In this document: in pieces, positions 34,659 through 48,309 of the stretch
How positions within the stretch are numbered: the stretch's first letter is position 1
Layout of the letters: every line of letters begins with the position of its first letter
NCBI GenBank assembly: GCA_910591455.2
Contig: OU342820.1
Span: 6,066,206-6,130,205, forward strand
Reading direction: 5' to 3'
Length of the DNA stretch: 64,000 nucleotides
DNA from: Pholis gunnellus
Lineage: Eukaryota > Chordata > Actinopteri > Perciformes > Pholidae
Translations under genes and position numbers: made by a program
Notes under the pieces: generated by a model
What the model saw: the letters and a program-made list of their open reading frames with translations, nothing else
The model's database searches: none
Told to the model about the DNA's origin: nothing

Positions 34659-34660
34659 TG
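34395..34660 (+). repeat. (CA)33 followed by (TG)n, an inverted dinucleotide pair
   Basis: CA repeat at 34395-34461 and TG repeat at about 34612-34660 on the same strand. The two are mutually complementary and separated by about 150 bp, so a transcript could fold between them. Confidence 0.85.
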
Positions 34661-35379
34661 GGAGTGTGTCTCGTGGAGTTAGACTAAATAAGGCGGCACG
34701 TACGGACGTGGTCTGGCTTTTTTAGATCTGTGTTTTTTTCCGTCTCTGGAATTGCGTGGCTGAGGGTAAGTGATAAATAATGAGGTGGAAATAGAGTGAC
34801 TACATTTCTGTAGGACGTTGTAGATACGCAGTGACGTAGACTGGCTAAGCAGCCAGAGGACTCTGTGGATATGCTCAGCTTTCACAGTGTATGAGGATGG
34901 TGCCTGTTTTCTTTTTTGGCCTTTTTAAAAAGCTAAAGTGTAAGTAATGGATTCAAATGTGATGATCTGTTCTCACTTGAGCTGCAAATGTTTGTTTTTT
35001 CCTTCTCGCTCTGCCTTCACTCGGATGACGTGCCTTTTAGCCATTCGGCCACCAGGGATCTCTCCTCCTTAAACAGAAGTAACCGAGCATTTCATCAGCG
35101 GAGTACATTTTATGACACAACACGTCTCAGGGTTTTTTGTTCTTTCCTTTTTGTTTCAAAAACCCTTGCTCATGATAGCAGAAGTATTGCAACTGTTCCA
35201 GTCAAAGGATACAGAGATGCCACCAAAGTCCAATAAAAATAAATAAATACAATTCGGATGGATTATTTAAGGACAAACTAGATGTTGAGTAAAAGGATAA
35301 AGCGCTTCATCTGATCTTGACTTATTTCAAATCCTTTCCTCACTGTAAATTGATGATATTTAATGCTAAATGCTAACTT

Positions 35380-35459
35380 CCTGTGTTGTTTTGGGTGTTA
35401 TTTGTATGAAAAGTGATGAACAAATAAAGTCTGATTGATTGATTGATTGATTGATTGAT
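35380..35459 (+). repeat. LINE-like 3' tail with (TGAT)n end
   Basis: ACAAATAAAGTCTGATTGAT is followed by a run of TGAT units to 35459. Fish LINE 3' ends commonly finish this way with a short tandem repeat. No coding part is attached, so it is a strongly 5'-truncated copy or a look-alike. Confidence 0.5.
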
Positions 35460-36504
35460 CAAGCAGGGAGCAAATGTCAGGGTTGAGAGCTGCACCGTCT
35501 TCTCAAGAGGACAGGCATCGATCTTCGATTCCTTCGGGTAAGATAACGGGTTACTATGAAGGCTAAAAGGTATCAAGAGAAGTACTCTATTAGTATCTGT
35601 GTCACTCTACGGGTAATGGTGTCCTCATCCTGAAAGCATTTTGCCTAATGCTGAAGATACGAACAAAACATCTGTCTTGCTTATCCAAGAGTGAGATAAG
35701 CAGCTAAACAGGATTATGTTAGAATTAGATAAACGGCCTGTTCTTATATTTTACAGCATCGCGCTCATAACACTAGGATTAACCAGCTCCACGCTACAAT
35801 ACAAGAACAATGACGTTTATTTCAGACTGTCTGCTGACTTCTGGAGCTTTACAATTTAGGCACGATAAACCTAAGTGGTGGAGATAAACCTAAGTAGTTT
35901 AGTGGTGCTTTCTAGACGCAGGGCTTTAAGGCTGCAATCTATACATCCTGAGGTTGGGGCGTTTGCTGGGAGAAAACTTTAGTAGCTGCATCTATTGGAA
36001 TCTTAATTGAATCTTCGATGACAGAATGAAGCAACAGGTGTAGAAAAGGTTTATGTTACGAGAGCGCCGTCAAACGTCTGGCTTGAAATGACGTCCGAAC
36101 ACTCGTCCACAGCCGAACCGCAACGATCAGAGCAGAGATTTGAGAGATTTTCTCTCAAAAGGAGGGAGCCCCACGGCGACTAATGCAGGACACAGATGTA
36201 CGGATTTAACCTTCATGACCCCGAAGTTTCAACGAGGCGACTCTCTCGCCGTTTACAAAATGTTCCTCGGTGAAAGAGGACGTCGTGCGGGCGGGAGAGT
36301 GAAAGTGGTCGACGGTGGAGACGCTGCGGTTCAGGAGGACCACAGAGTGTCCCAGGGCGGCTGTAAAGTGGTTTAGGGAGTCGGGGAGGTGAGCATGCTT
36401 TTGTAGGTCAGACATCTTTCTACCTCGTCCCTTGCTCCGAGCGGAGGGGAGGAGGAGAGGAGGGGAGGAGGGGAAAGGTGACGGCGAGTTGAGAAGGAGG
36501 GGGA

Positions 36505-36530
36505 GGGGGGGGGGGGGGGGGGGGGGGGGG
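36505..36530 (+). repeat. G26 homopolymer in purine tract
   Basis: An unbroken G run inside a GGA-rich stretch. It is followed from about 36600 by a strongly pyrimidine-rich plus strand to about 36910, an abrupt strand-composition switch. Confidence 0.85.
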
Positions 36531-38181
36531 ACAGAGAGAAGAGGCGGGGGAGAGGGGGGACAGTAAGGTCCAGATGAGGGATGTTATTAATCCGTTTATC
36601 CCCTCCTCCACTCTCTCCGGCTGTCCTCTGCTATCTCTTCCACTCCTGTCATATCCACTGATTTCAATCTCCTGCTCTGTCCTGCCCTCAACTCTCCCCC
36701 TATTATCCCCCTCTCTCCCTCCTCCACCCCCGTCCTCCCTCGCGCATCACCTCCTTCCCTCCTTCCGCCTCTCCGTTCTTAGACGACCTCTGTAACTTTT
36801 TCCTCCCATCTCGTCTCAGCCTCCCCTCCGAGGTCCCTCTCGGCTCTCTCCTCTCCTCCTCTCGCGCTCTTCCTCCTTCCCTCCCTCTCTTCCTTCCTTC
36901 CTCCTTTTCTCCTATCCATCATGCGTCCCAGGGTGCACCTGGTCCGTGCTGTAGGCCCAGAGCCATCATCATGCCGGGGGGCTGGTTTCTCGCCACTTCA
37001 CACTATGAAAGCTGAATTCTCTCCCTCTCATCAGCTCATCTCACGTGAATCCACGATTCCAATCTCACAGGTTATCTCAGATACACTGGCACGCGCAATA
37101 CAGCGAGGGCAGAGGTCAACACTTACCCTTAAAACTGTCTTCAGCCTAGAGGAGCGAGTGAAACATGCAACCGCCCGATCTTCAGAGGAAAGAGACAGAG
37201 TGAGGAGGAGGAGGAGGAGGAGGAGGAGGAGGAGGAGGGGGGGGGGCGAGAGGCGAGTGGAGCGCAAAGGGAAATAGAGTGAGCACAGTTGATATGTGCT
37301 TCTGTGTACTTTTCCTGGCAACACGATAAAGGCTCGCTCTCAGTCACTGTCAGCGGCGAGACCACCCTCTCCATCTCCGCTCCCCCTCCCCCTCGCCTCT
37401 CCGATCCCATCCCTCCCAAAGCAAAGACTGCCCTCTCTATCTCCCTCCTCTTTTATCTCCACTGCACCCCCCCCCCCCAAAAAAAAAACCCTCTTGCATT
37501 TTTTTGTTTTTACATTCCAGGCATTTAGCCGGCGCTCTCATCCGCAGTGACTTAACAAGTGCAGAGGACGCCTCTCCGACACCTCAAGAAAAGAAGCAGG
37601 GGGTGCAGAGGTCGCCGCCGCCGCCGCTCGACAGACAGATGGAACAAATGTTCAGTGGAACCGGAATGATGAAAGGAAGAAACTATTAGGAGGCCCGTGC
37701 TGAAGGGGGGGGGGGAGAAACTGAGTATGAACCGCTTCATCTCCCCGGTCCTCTCTCATTTTCCGATTCACACAGACCACCCCGCTCCGTCTCCTTTCAT
37801 TCACTGGGATGGAAATGCAAATTTAAATCTGCTTTATTGGCATGTCGAATGGTGGTGGTGGTGGGGGGGGGGTTGTCTCCACAACAGAACATGTTAGAAG
37901 ACGGGCTAAGACAATAAGCCAATCTGCATGCTCGTCTTCTCCCACCTCGCTCCTTCCAGTCTTCCCTCCCTGACTAACTAACCCCTCTTTTTTTTTTTTT
38001 TTTTTGACGCGTAAAGCCGTGCACAAGCACTTAAAACCCTCCTTTCCTCCGCACACCGCCCCTCCCTCCTCTTCACAGCCTCCGACGATGCCGACGCGTA
38101 GAGACGCTTCCCCCCGTTCGTCACCGTCGGATCCTTTTCTCAGTGTGCACTTGTGGTTTACCTGTGTCTGTGCGCATACAC

Positions 38182-38224
<43 letters not shown>

Positions 38225-39475
38225 TCTGTCCTCATTAAAAGAAAGTGGAGTCAGTGAAGCTTAAAGAGAGCAGAGAGCGTGTACCAGAGATGTGAGATGT
38301 TGTTTAGCTTCGGGCCAGATGGACTCAACACTTGCCGCTGGACTTGTGAATGCTTCAGAATGTATCGTTCATAATCCCAGGATTCATTCGCTTCCATCCC
38401 CGTCTCGTGTCTTTTTTTTCCCCAAAAAAGAAAATTCAACATGAGCTCCTTCATCGATTGCATACTGCTGTTTTTAGGAAGTTAAACAGGTCAAACTGAA
38501 CCCTCTCTATTATCCATTTTATATTGCCGTGAAAACATCTTCAAACAACTGTATTTAGCGAGTTTCTCGCTAAAAGAATACATTTTGAAAGACTACATTT
38601 GAACACATCGTGATCAAATCAAATTGGGAATCTACCTTCACCAAATACGCTTCTACTTAACAGAGCCTGAACGCTTCACAATGCACCTCCCGCTAAAGTT
38701 ACTCACAGCAAACGTTAACGAGCTCTCGTTCTGCCGATTTCAACACGGATTTGTTGTTCCCGATGAAGCGTTATCAGGGAATAAATAGGGTGCGGTCCCA
38801 AAGACGCGTCTATAGTGAGCTTACTGCTCTCGAGGCCTGACGGTATCTGGGTATCTGGTACCTGCCGTACTGTAAAAAAAAAAACATCAAGTTTTGGCAT
38901 CAACTTGGTATTAAAATCTCAATTATCGTGACATTTCTAACCCCCACAAATAAATCACTGAACGGTAAACAATGCGTTTACATTCTGTTCACCATGGTAG
39001 TCGTCATTGTTAGTGGCGGAGTCCGCCAGTGCTGCACACACGATGGATTCTGTGCCATTGCATCCCGTTGATATCACTCCTCACTCTTCACTGTTGTCTC
39101 TCCTAACTCCGGCTCACAGCTGTAATTACTTACTGCTAATGCAAAGCAAACATGTCCTGCTGCTGCTGGTTCACACTGCGCTCAACTGGCAAAAGCAGGC
39201 GCGGCTTTAATTTTGCGGAAGCAGATCTGCTGCTGCGTGGAAATAAACTCACAGAATCAAGATCACGATTTCAGCCCCTGGTGGACGGGGGCCGCTGTGT
39301 CAAAAACAGCGTGAGTTTGTTTGGCTGCACCATGAACGGGCTCGCCGCTCCTCTGCCGACAGCGCTGCTGCTGCTCAAGGAGGAGTAAACCGCGCTGGCT
39401 GTTACCACGGTAACCGTGGACTGAAATCCGAAGAGATTGTAACAAAAAGCGCACGAAAGGTCAACAATGAGACGA

Positions 39476-39477
<2 letters not shown>

Positions 39478-39541
<64 letters not shown>
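39478..39541 (+). repeat. (CA)n microsatellite
   Basis: About 32 CA units. Confidence 0.95.
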
Positions 39542-39543
<2 letters not shown>

Positions 39544-39878
39544 CACCACAGACGATGGTGAGATACAGTTGAACGATGTTGCTCTGCTGGTTCATGCTCT
39601 GAGATATGACTCTGTGTCCGTTTACTTTCCCCAAGTAAATGTTGTGAGAGTGTCAAATTATTTGAACTTCAGATAGATTTATTGTTTTTGAAACATCTTC
39701 TGTCTGGATACAGTCCTTCAGCATGTTTGTGTGCTGTCTCTAAGTGAACTGCTGTGCATCCACCTGTGGACAGATGTTCTAAATGGAAAACACAATAAAG
39801 CAGGAATAATATGAATTATATAACTGTTCTTTCTTCTTCTCACATCTACCACTTTTGTCTCTTCGCTCCCTCTCTCCG

Positions 39879-39910
<32 letters not shown>

Positions 39911-40139
39911 TAAGCCACGCTTGTGTCCCGTCTTCCCTCTCCCTCTGCGTGCTGCCCTGACAGGCGTCCTCTGTGGCTGCCAAAGCCTTTTAACCACAAC
40001 AATATCTAAATGGCACACAATGGCCCATTAGAGTCATCAAGCCATTAAACCACCAACCGGCAACCTTCAGCGTGGCAATTAGGAATATTTCATTCAGCCT
40101 GCCACCCCTGCACACACACTCACACGCACACGCACACAC

Positions 40140-40154
40140 ACGCACACACTCACA

Positions 40155-40187
<33 letters not shown>

Positions 40188-40297
40188 CCCGCCCATCCAT
40201 TATTCTCTTCCTGTCTCTCATCCACATGCTCCCTCTCTTTCATCTCCACCTCCCCTTCTGCACGTGCACTCTCTCACTCACGTGCACTACATCTCAC

Positions 40298-40330
<33 letters not shown>
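40140..40330 (+). repeat. (CA)n and (TC)n blocks
   Basis: CA repeat ending near 40186 and TC repeat near 40298-40330, with a C/T-rich spacer. Confidence 0.9.
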
Positions 40331-40331
<1 letters not shown>

Positions 40332-41849
40332 CTCCCCTACACCAACAGCGGCCCACAATCAGTGTCACGATCGATTAACAGATTTCACACCGCTGGACAC
40401 GGCATTTACAAAGAACCAGATGAAAATGAAGAGCGGGGCCAAGATAACAGGGGGGGAGCAGAGAGAAGGGGGTTTAGCGTGTGCTGAGTCAATAGTGGTG
40501 GAGGATACGGTGGCCACGTCACACCGGAGAGGCACTAGAGAACATGGATGTGAGGGGAAGAGAGCGCCTGCTCTGTGGTGGCACGCACCGATCCAACAGC
40601 GGAATGGCTTTGGCAACAGCGTCCAAATGTCATGCCAGCAGAGCTCACCTTTGAACCGAGGGGGAGGAGAAAAGGGGGGGGGAGGGGAACGGTCGGACAC
40701 AGGAAAGGCCGGCTGAAACACTGCTGCTGAGATTCATGCTTTTCTTTCTCTCATATTATAATAATGTAATAAGCGTAGTGGGTATTTCCATTTTCTGCCT
40801 CTTTATTCCACTGCATTTCAGAGTAATCAGCTACTCCTGGATTCACATGTTGTACTTCATTCTTTACATGCCTTGAGGTCATTTGGTGCCACTTTATTAC
40901 GGTTCTGCAATTTTCTATTGATGCCCTACAAAGACTCAACCATGGAACTATGTTATTTGGTGTTTTCGCAGATAAAATAGGGACGCATCTCTCTGTCACT
41001 AACTACCTGTCGCCTCTCTACTGTCTGTAATAAAGACACATGCTCATATGTATAGATTTTTTTAGAAACCTAAAAGCCTGAAACTGTAATTTATATACAG
41101 GTATATATATATATATATGTGTATATATATATTTTTTAAATGGCACTCTGTGTTTTCGAGCCAAACACAACCCCACCAATATTCAGCCTTTCCTGCTCCT
41201 CTTTGGTGTAGATATCAAGCTGCACAGAGTTCGAATTTTATTTATGAGAACAGTTGGAAATGAAGGAGAGCAGCTAAAGATATGCTGGTGATGTTTGAAC
41301 CCGGGCCTGCAGTGGCACATAAAGCGCCGGGGGGGGAAGTGAGAATATCAACCACCACTTTTTGGGTTATTCGATCAAACATTTAGATGAGGAGGGTTTG
41401 ATCATACTGAATCATGACGGTTAAAAATAATCCATCCGAGCGCCTCTCTGATTCACATCTGGGTTCATAACGAAGGGAAGCCGCCGATAAACCCTTTGCT
41501 GGCCGATTAACCCCTCGGCTGTGCTTTCATAAGCATAAACACCTCTGATGTATGGTTTTCTACATCCATAAGCATCGTTTACGATTTCACACCTTGTCAG
41601 CCTGCTCACCCATCCCCCTCCCCCTCCCTCCCCCCCTCCGCCTGACAGTTGGGTTGCAACGGCAGCCACAGAATACACACCGTGGAGGCGCGAGCCATTC
41701 TTCCTCCTCTCCCTCGCTGTGCCTCTGTGCGCATGCACACACGCATGGGTGCGCATGCACCGTGTTCAGCGCTGCGGCGGCTCTCAGACGTGCGCGTTTT
41801 GGAAGGATGCGCACATACACATAAGGGCGCACCTGTGTACATTCAGACG

Positions 41850-41850
<1 letters not shown>

Positions 41851-41889
<39 letters not shown>

Positions 41890-42017
41890 AGCTGTGGAAC
41901 TGAAGCCGGCTTTTGGCAGTCACATCCGCTCTCTCTCTCTCTCTCCTCGCCCTCCCTGGCTGCACACTGTGCCACTGAGCACAAGTTGGATCCTGCATCT
42001 GGAAACTGTGCTGGTGA

Positions 42018-42050
<33 letters not shown>
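41851..42050 (+). repeat. Two (CA)n blocks
   Basis: CA repeats at about 41851-41890 and 42018-42050. Confidence 0.9.
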
Positions 42051-42052
<2 letters not shown>

Positions 42053-44132
42053 TTCCTATGAATAGCAAAGCATTTAGGCATAATGGCATGTATTTATTGG
42101 ACACGCAGACACTGACGTATCATCCGGCGTGCATGTCAGACGGCGATAAGAGGGAAAGGTGAGACATTTCAAATGATGGTTTTTCTACACTATCTGTGTA
42201 TTGTTATCTCACTCTCACCTCGCATCGCTCTTGTTCCTCTTCCCCGTCTCTCCTATTGTATCTTTCTCCATCCAAAATGAATCTGAATTCTTAAAATGTA
42301 TTCATTTTGAAAAGGTGCTAAAAATATCTGCCAGAACATGATGGCTTTGTTTCACAACCTTAGTAAGAAAACATTGTATTCACAGTAAAACATAAGCGCC
42401 CGTTGTTCCTCACCTACAGCGGGACACTACCGAGACAACACATGCGATTGAAATGCAAGCAACAGCATGAATCACATAGAGAGAGAGAGAGGCAGGCGGG
42501 CTACAGTCACCTGACAAATCCCTCTGCAGGTAACGGCGGTACAGTGCCGCACTGTGCTGTGCGTGATATAGGCGAGCGTGCGTGATGAGCTTCCGCAGCC
42601 TCCGAGAGCACTTTCAGGGTATGAACTCTGGAAAGCAGGCGTAATGTGTTGCACAATCACTGGCTGAGGGCGAGTGGAGTAACAGTGTTTACTGGGCAGG
42701 TATAAGCCGGGCTTCAGTCCGGCGAATGAGGTGATGTAATGGTATTAACATGCACGTACACACAAATACTGCGTGCGCTCTGTAAAGGACATAGCTGGCA
42801 TCCACATCCAGAAACACGTGCCTATTATATCCAGTGTTGTTATTAAACGTCATCGGTTGCATTCTGCTAATAGGGTCATAAAATAGGTTCATTAATGCCT
42901 TTAATTAGAAAATGATTCCATGTCATTCATACTTGTCCTCGCACACTAAATGTATGCTATTAATACAACAATGTTATTAAGAAGTTACGGAAGAAGAACA
43001 AATCATCTTCTCATATTAAAATGCTAATTCCTCTTTTTCAAAAGGAAACTTCCGGGATATTTATCAAATACTGAATAAAAAAAAATCTCCCCCCAAATAA
43101 AGGCTGCCAGACATGTAGCGAAGACTAAAACAATCACACTTTACAAACACGGCTACTAAGTCTGGTCACATTACGCTCAACGCCCGTTGATATACGAGCG
43201 ACACGAGACAACTCGCAGAGCTTCAAAGAGGACAAAACGTCTGTGTTCAACCTGTCCGACTGTTGCACTGAGCTGAGACTAACCAGCCGGGACGTGATGG
43301 ACAAACATCACGTAACGATCCGCATACGAGCTCATAGATACTGTCACATCTATCACGCTATAATAATATGTCAAGAAGCCATTTTACTTTATTTATTAAG
43401 TGTGTTGTTTTAAGTTTGTTAATTATAAAGGATTTAAATACTTCGAGGGAGATAAAAAAAAAAAAAGGAGAAATGTCACGGGTGCAGTAAGGCAAACAGG
43501 GATTATATAGAAACGAATGGGATTCTCCTGCAGACAGAAAGCCTCTAATCCGAAATAGCGTGAAAAAATCCCCGTCCTGATGCAGAGAACGCCGGCTCCA
43601 CCTCGGCCTCCGCGATGTTAAATTATTGCCTGCCCAGGATTCTCATTAGACTAAAGAGGCAGGTGCTCCATCATTGGCGCTTCCTTTCCATCATGGCCGC
43701 CCGGCCCCGTCCTCCTCGGAGTAATGCGCCCTTGCTCGCGGCGTAAAAAAAACGTGACTTAATGTTTGCTTTATTTGTCTGGCCTGTGCAGTCGATAGGG
43801 CAGGGGTCACACTCCTCTTCAATCAGGAGGCGGGTATGAAGATGGGAAGAGAAGGGAGAGAAGGGAGGGTTAAAGAGCAAAAGAGGAGAGGAAGAGTCGG
43901 ATGCCAGAGGGACCGGGAAGTGAAGGCAGGAGACAAAACAGACAAATGCGCCAAACCTCGTTTAAGTTTGCATGACTTTCTTTTTTCTTTTTTTTTTTCT
44001 CGCTCGTCACACATTTTGTTCCTCCAGCTTTGTCGCTTCGCATCCGTCTCCCTTCCTCTCATCTGCACTTGTCCTGCACATGCATCACTCAGTTTCTATC
44101 AGCCTCTTTCTCTCCTCTTGGTATGTTACAGC

Positions 44133-44236
<104 letters not shown>

Positions 44237-44714
44237 CCTCTTTTCCCACGCTCAACCTTCTTTACTCGCGTGTCCTTAACTGTCCTTTCTCTCTCCTCCT
44301 CTGCTGGTGTTACAGCCGACACCCCCCCCCCCCCCGTTTTTTTTATCTCAACATCCAAACCTCTAATCTGTCCATTCTCTTTCAAGTTACGGCCCTGTCT
44401 GTCTGTCTCTCTCCCCCCCCCCCCGTGTTATCTTTCCCTCCTGTTCCTGATTGGACTATTACTATTCCCCAAATGGATTTTTGTTCTGACGATTCAGCAT
44501 TTAGAATGAATGTTTAAAGGGGAATTTCGTAAAGTTATTGTCCTCCAAATGGATTATTATGCACAGCACCCAGCTGGAATGTATAAAGTGGACTTTAGCG
44601 TGTTGATTTTTTCAATTTGGCGAGTCCTCGCAACCCCGAATGCTCTTTCCCTCTCGCACGCTTTTTCCCTTTGTCTCTTGCCATCTCTCTCTGCGTCCTA
44701 CTTTTGAACCCAGT

Positions 44715-44760
<46 letters not shown>

Positions 44761-45001
44761 CTCTTTCCTCCCTCCAGACCCTCACTCTTCCTGCCAAGCC
44801 CGCCCCTTCGTCCCCTCTCGCTCTCGCCCTCCTTCCATCTCCTTCTCTCACTCTTTCCTGCTATCTCTCCCTCGTCCCGCATCTCCATTTTTATCCCCCC
44901 GCCCCCCCTCAATCACTCTCCCTGCAATGTTAATTCAAATTGCCTGGTTTGGGAGGACAGTGCGGTTCCAATAACGCCGAAAGCACTTAGGAGAACATAA
45001 T

Positions 45002-45039
<38 letters not shown>

Positions 45040-46297
45040 TTCTCCCCTCCTTCTTTTTCTCTCTGTTTTCTCACCCTATTTTATAGTCCCTCCATATGTG
45101 GAACAGGACTCAAACTCTCTGTCTGCTTTAATTCCCTCTCTATCTCCACACTCTGTTCTAATCAAGCCTTTTTTCCCCGTTTGAATATTTTATCCCTGCT
45201 CTCTAAATGTCCGTCTTCCTTTAACTTGAGCGTGACATTACACACTGCATGGTTTGGTTTGTCATGGTTAAGGCCCCTTCATGCCAAAAAGAGAGAGACC
45301 CACGAGTAGCACAACGGAGCAATGTTTAGTTTGCATTCTGCGTGCACATGAGGACGCTCAAGCAAGCCGGCGACGCGTCACACATCCCCGCTGCCGGTTT
45401 CACATTATCACACTGATCCGAACGGAGGCCGACGTGGCGTCATGCCAGCAAAGGCAGAAGGAAGGCAGAAGAAGAGCTAGTGAGTAAACACGGATGTAAA
45501 AAAAAAAAAAAAAAAAAAACTTATTGCAGCTTTGCAGATGTTTTATGAAAATGTGTTTGTTAGACAAACAATGCATTTTGGTGAGAAAAACCTTGCAGGT
45601 ATGTTCAAGAATTTAAAGCAATCAGAAAAAAAAGCCAATAGGGCGAAATTCAACGCATTCAGAGATTCGCGTGACGCCGTCTCGCGAAAGCCAATCAGCG
45701 TCGAGACGCTCCTGCTGTCATCACTGACGTATAAACCATATGGTGACATAAGCCCCGCAAACCCCTTCCTGATTAGCTTGTTGTTGCCTAGCAACGCAAA
45801 GGGCAAGAGTCGCTGGAACCCAAGAATTATATTATTGATCTGAAATGCGACTTGTAGAAGCTGGAGCATAACCTCCATGTTCTTGTGTTCCATGACGTGT
45901 GAGCTGACAGACACACCTGATGCTGTCGGCATCGCCCTCTCTTACTCCACGTGTCCACAGACTTCTGGACACTCTGTGGTTTTTCTTTGCTCCGCTGCTT
46001 CGTTGCTCCGTTACATGAACAGCTGCCCCACTTTCCCTCTTTCCCGTCCCCAAACATTTACGTCACATCCCTCTGTTTGTCCCTCACGCTCACGAGAGAG
46101 TTTTCACCTCGCAAAAAAAAAAACCCACAAAAACATTTCACCCCCCCCACTCCTCTTTTTACTCTTCCCCTTTTTCCCCCCCCTCGTCAGTCTGTCCCTC
46201 GCTCTTTTCATGTTCCTGCACACCAACTCTCCAGGCGTCTGCTGCTGCCCCGTCAGGTTCAGAGGGGGAGACAGGTGGAGAAGAGAAACAGAGAGGA

Positions 46298-46302
<5 letters not shown>

Positions 46303-46349
<47 letters not shown>

Positions 46350-46350
46350 G
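46303..46350 (+). repeat. (GA)n microsatellite
   Basis: About 22 GA units, followed by more GA-rich sequence to 46425 and (CA)n at 46557-46588 and 46661-46684. Confidence 0.95.
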
Positions 46351-46552
46351 AACGGGGAAAGAGGACAGAAGAGGGTGACGATAAGGAGAAAGAGAGAGAG
46401 AGAGTGAGAGAGAGTGAGAGAGGGAGTGAAATACTTCTAATTCATGGAGACAGGCTGCGTTTCCGTGGCAACGTGGTTTCCATCGTAACAGCGCTGCTAA
46501 GGATGCCATTAGTGGGGAACAAGAAGAGAATGCCACTCACCGCTGGTATGGA

Positions 46553-46591
<39 letters not shown>

Positions 46592-48005
46592 GAAACACAA
46601 AAGTCATGCATTTATACGTCCTAGTACAGTAACAAACACACAAAAGCACTCATGATAGGCCACACACACACACACACACACACATGCACCCACCCACACG
46701 TCGCTCTATTCCCCCCCCCAATTCAACTCAACACACGTCCTGCTCATACACACATCCTTCCCCACTGCCCACACAGCAACTCAGACTAATACAGACGTAT
46801 ACTAATCTGTCTCACACCTATAGCCTATATAACACGAAATGTAATCATTCTGCGTTTTTTGAGGGCGAGCGCCGGCCCGAGGCCCCCAATGGCGCCGCGG
46901 GGCACGGCGGCTCCGAGGAGCGTTGACACTTCGATACACATTCTGCATTGCTGACCGCACACACGCGTTCGCATTTAAGGACTCGGGACGGTTCGGTTAT
47001 CAAAAAAAAAAAACATCCACAAGAGGGGGAGATTAAAACGTGTAAATCAGACAACAGTGAGGAGCGTGAAGGTCAGAGCAGCAACAACCGCAGAAGTAAC
47101 GCGTCCCCTCCGACTAATATTGGCATTTGATAGAGAGAGGCTGAGCGGATGCTTTTCTTTAGTATTCAGAGGAGATGGAGACGGTTCGTTATTCAGAGCT
47201 GCAGACCGCTGAGCGATGCTCAACAGCATCCTGATAGGTCGGCCAGGACAGAGGAGCAGACGACCGGTGTTCGTGTTATTAATTAATAACAAAATCAAGT
47301 CAGGAAGTCACATTACTATGTCATCTAAATGGGGGCACAGACGACCGCAGAAGCTCTCAAGTCCGACTTGAAGAGATTGAATAATCCACTGTACGTGGTG
47401 CAACTAGAATGTGCACCGTTCCACCCCCCCCCCCCTGATACTAGACAGCATGTTGATATTACTATAGGCGGCAGGCATGTGTCTCACTCTCTGCGTTGCC
47501 CGAGGGCGTCAGAGACGATAACCTAGTTTTTCCACTGCAGGGCCGAACCGCCAAACAGAGCTTGCTCACAACCTGCCGCACGTCACCTAAAAAAAAAACC
47601 GAAGTGTGATTTGTTTTGCTCCTTATTGCCAAAAGGGATCAAACACACGCTAATGTTTGAAAACGGGTTCCTTCCAAAATGGGAGCGAAGAAAGCCGGCT
47701 TTTTTTTGGAGTAATGAGATGAAAACGAACCCCATCAGGGGTTCCTACAGGTTACCGAAGCATTTTGAAATAAAAAACCTCGGGCTGTAAGTCATGCTAC
47801 GCCGTTTGATGAGGTCATCGGCACTCGGTCTAATGTGATCAGGCCTCTGATTCATAGAGACATGATGTTGATACCGGTATAGCAAGCAGCGCATTCCCGA
47901 CCCCTCGGCATTGCTCCTGAGGCGCGGGAGACGTTGCTCGTATTAGTCGCACACAGAACAAAGTGTTCATATGTGTCGGTTGCAACCCTGGGTGAGGGTG
48001 AGGTC

Positions 48006-48032
48006 GGGGGGGGGGGGGGGGGGGGGGGGGGG
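48006..48032 (+). repeat. G27 homopolymer
   Basis: An unbroken G run, paired 254 bp downstream with a C23 run on the same strand. Confidence 0.85.
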
Positions 48033-48286
48033 ACTGCATGTTGCACGACTCCCATCCATCATCTGCACAAACAGCACTGTCGACACTGGTCACGCTCCCC
48101 TATAAGTCGAGCAAGAAGACACGTCGGGAGAAATGATTTTGGAAACAGTGCCGGGCGCTAAAGCGGATACGCACGAATAGTCTTCTTGATAACAGAAACT
48201 CCTGCAGGGCGGACACGGAGAGAAGCGATGCTTGTGCCCAGAGATAGCCGAGTGGTGAAGTCGGCCGGCCCCCGAAGCCTCGCGTG

Positions 48287-48309
48287 CCCCCCCCCCCCCC
48301 CCCCCCCCC
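48287..48309 (+). repeat. C23 homopolymer
   Basis: An unbroken C run. In the minus-strand transcript it is poly-G, able to pair with the poly-C from 48006-48032. Confidence 0.85.

Noticed and set aside
38860..38940. Possible MITE remnant with TATCTGGTACC and ATTATCGTGACA words
   Set aside because: Only one degenerate side could be seen; no paired end found.
40072..40716. 214-codon open frame on the plus strand
   Set aside because: It crosses CA and TC repeats; the remainder has no recognisable domain and no splice or promoter context.
45543..45932. 129-codon minus-strand frame in a CpG-rich block
   Set aside because: Mixed composition but no recognisable domain; it overlaps a possible transposon end.
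45951..46655. 234-codon open frame on the plus strand
   Set aside because: It is driven by (GA)n and (CA)n repeats (Arg/Glu and His/Thr runs). No conserved core.
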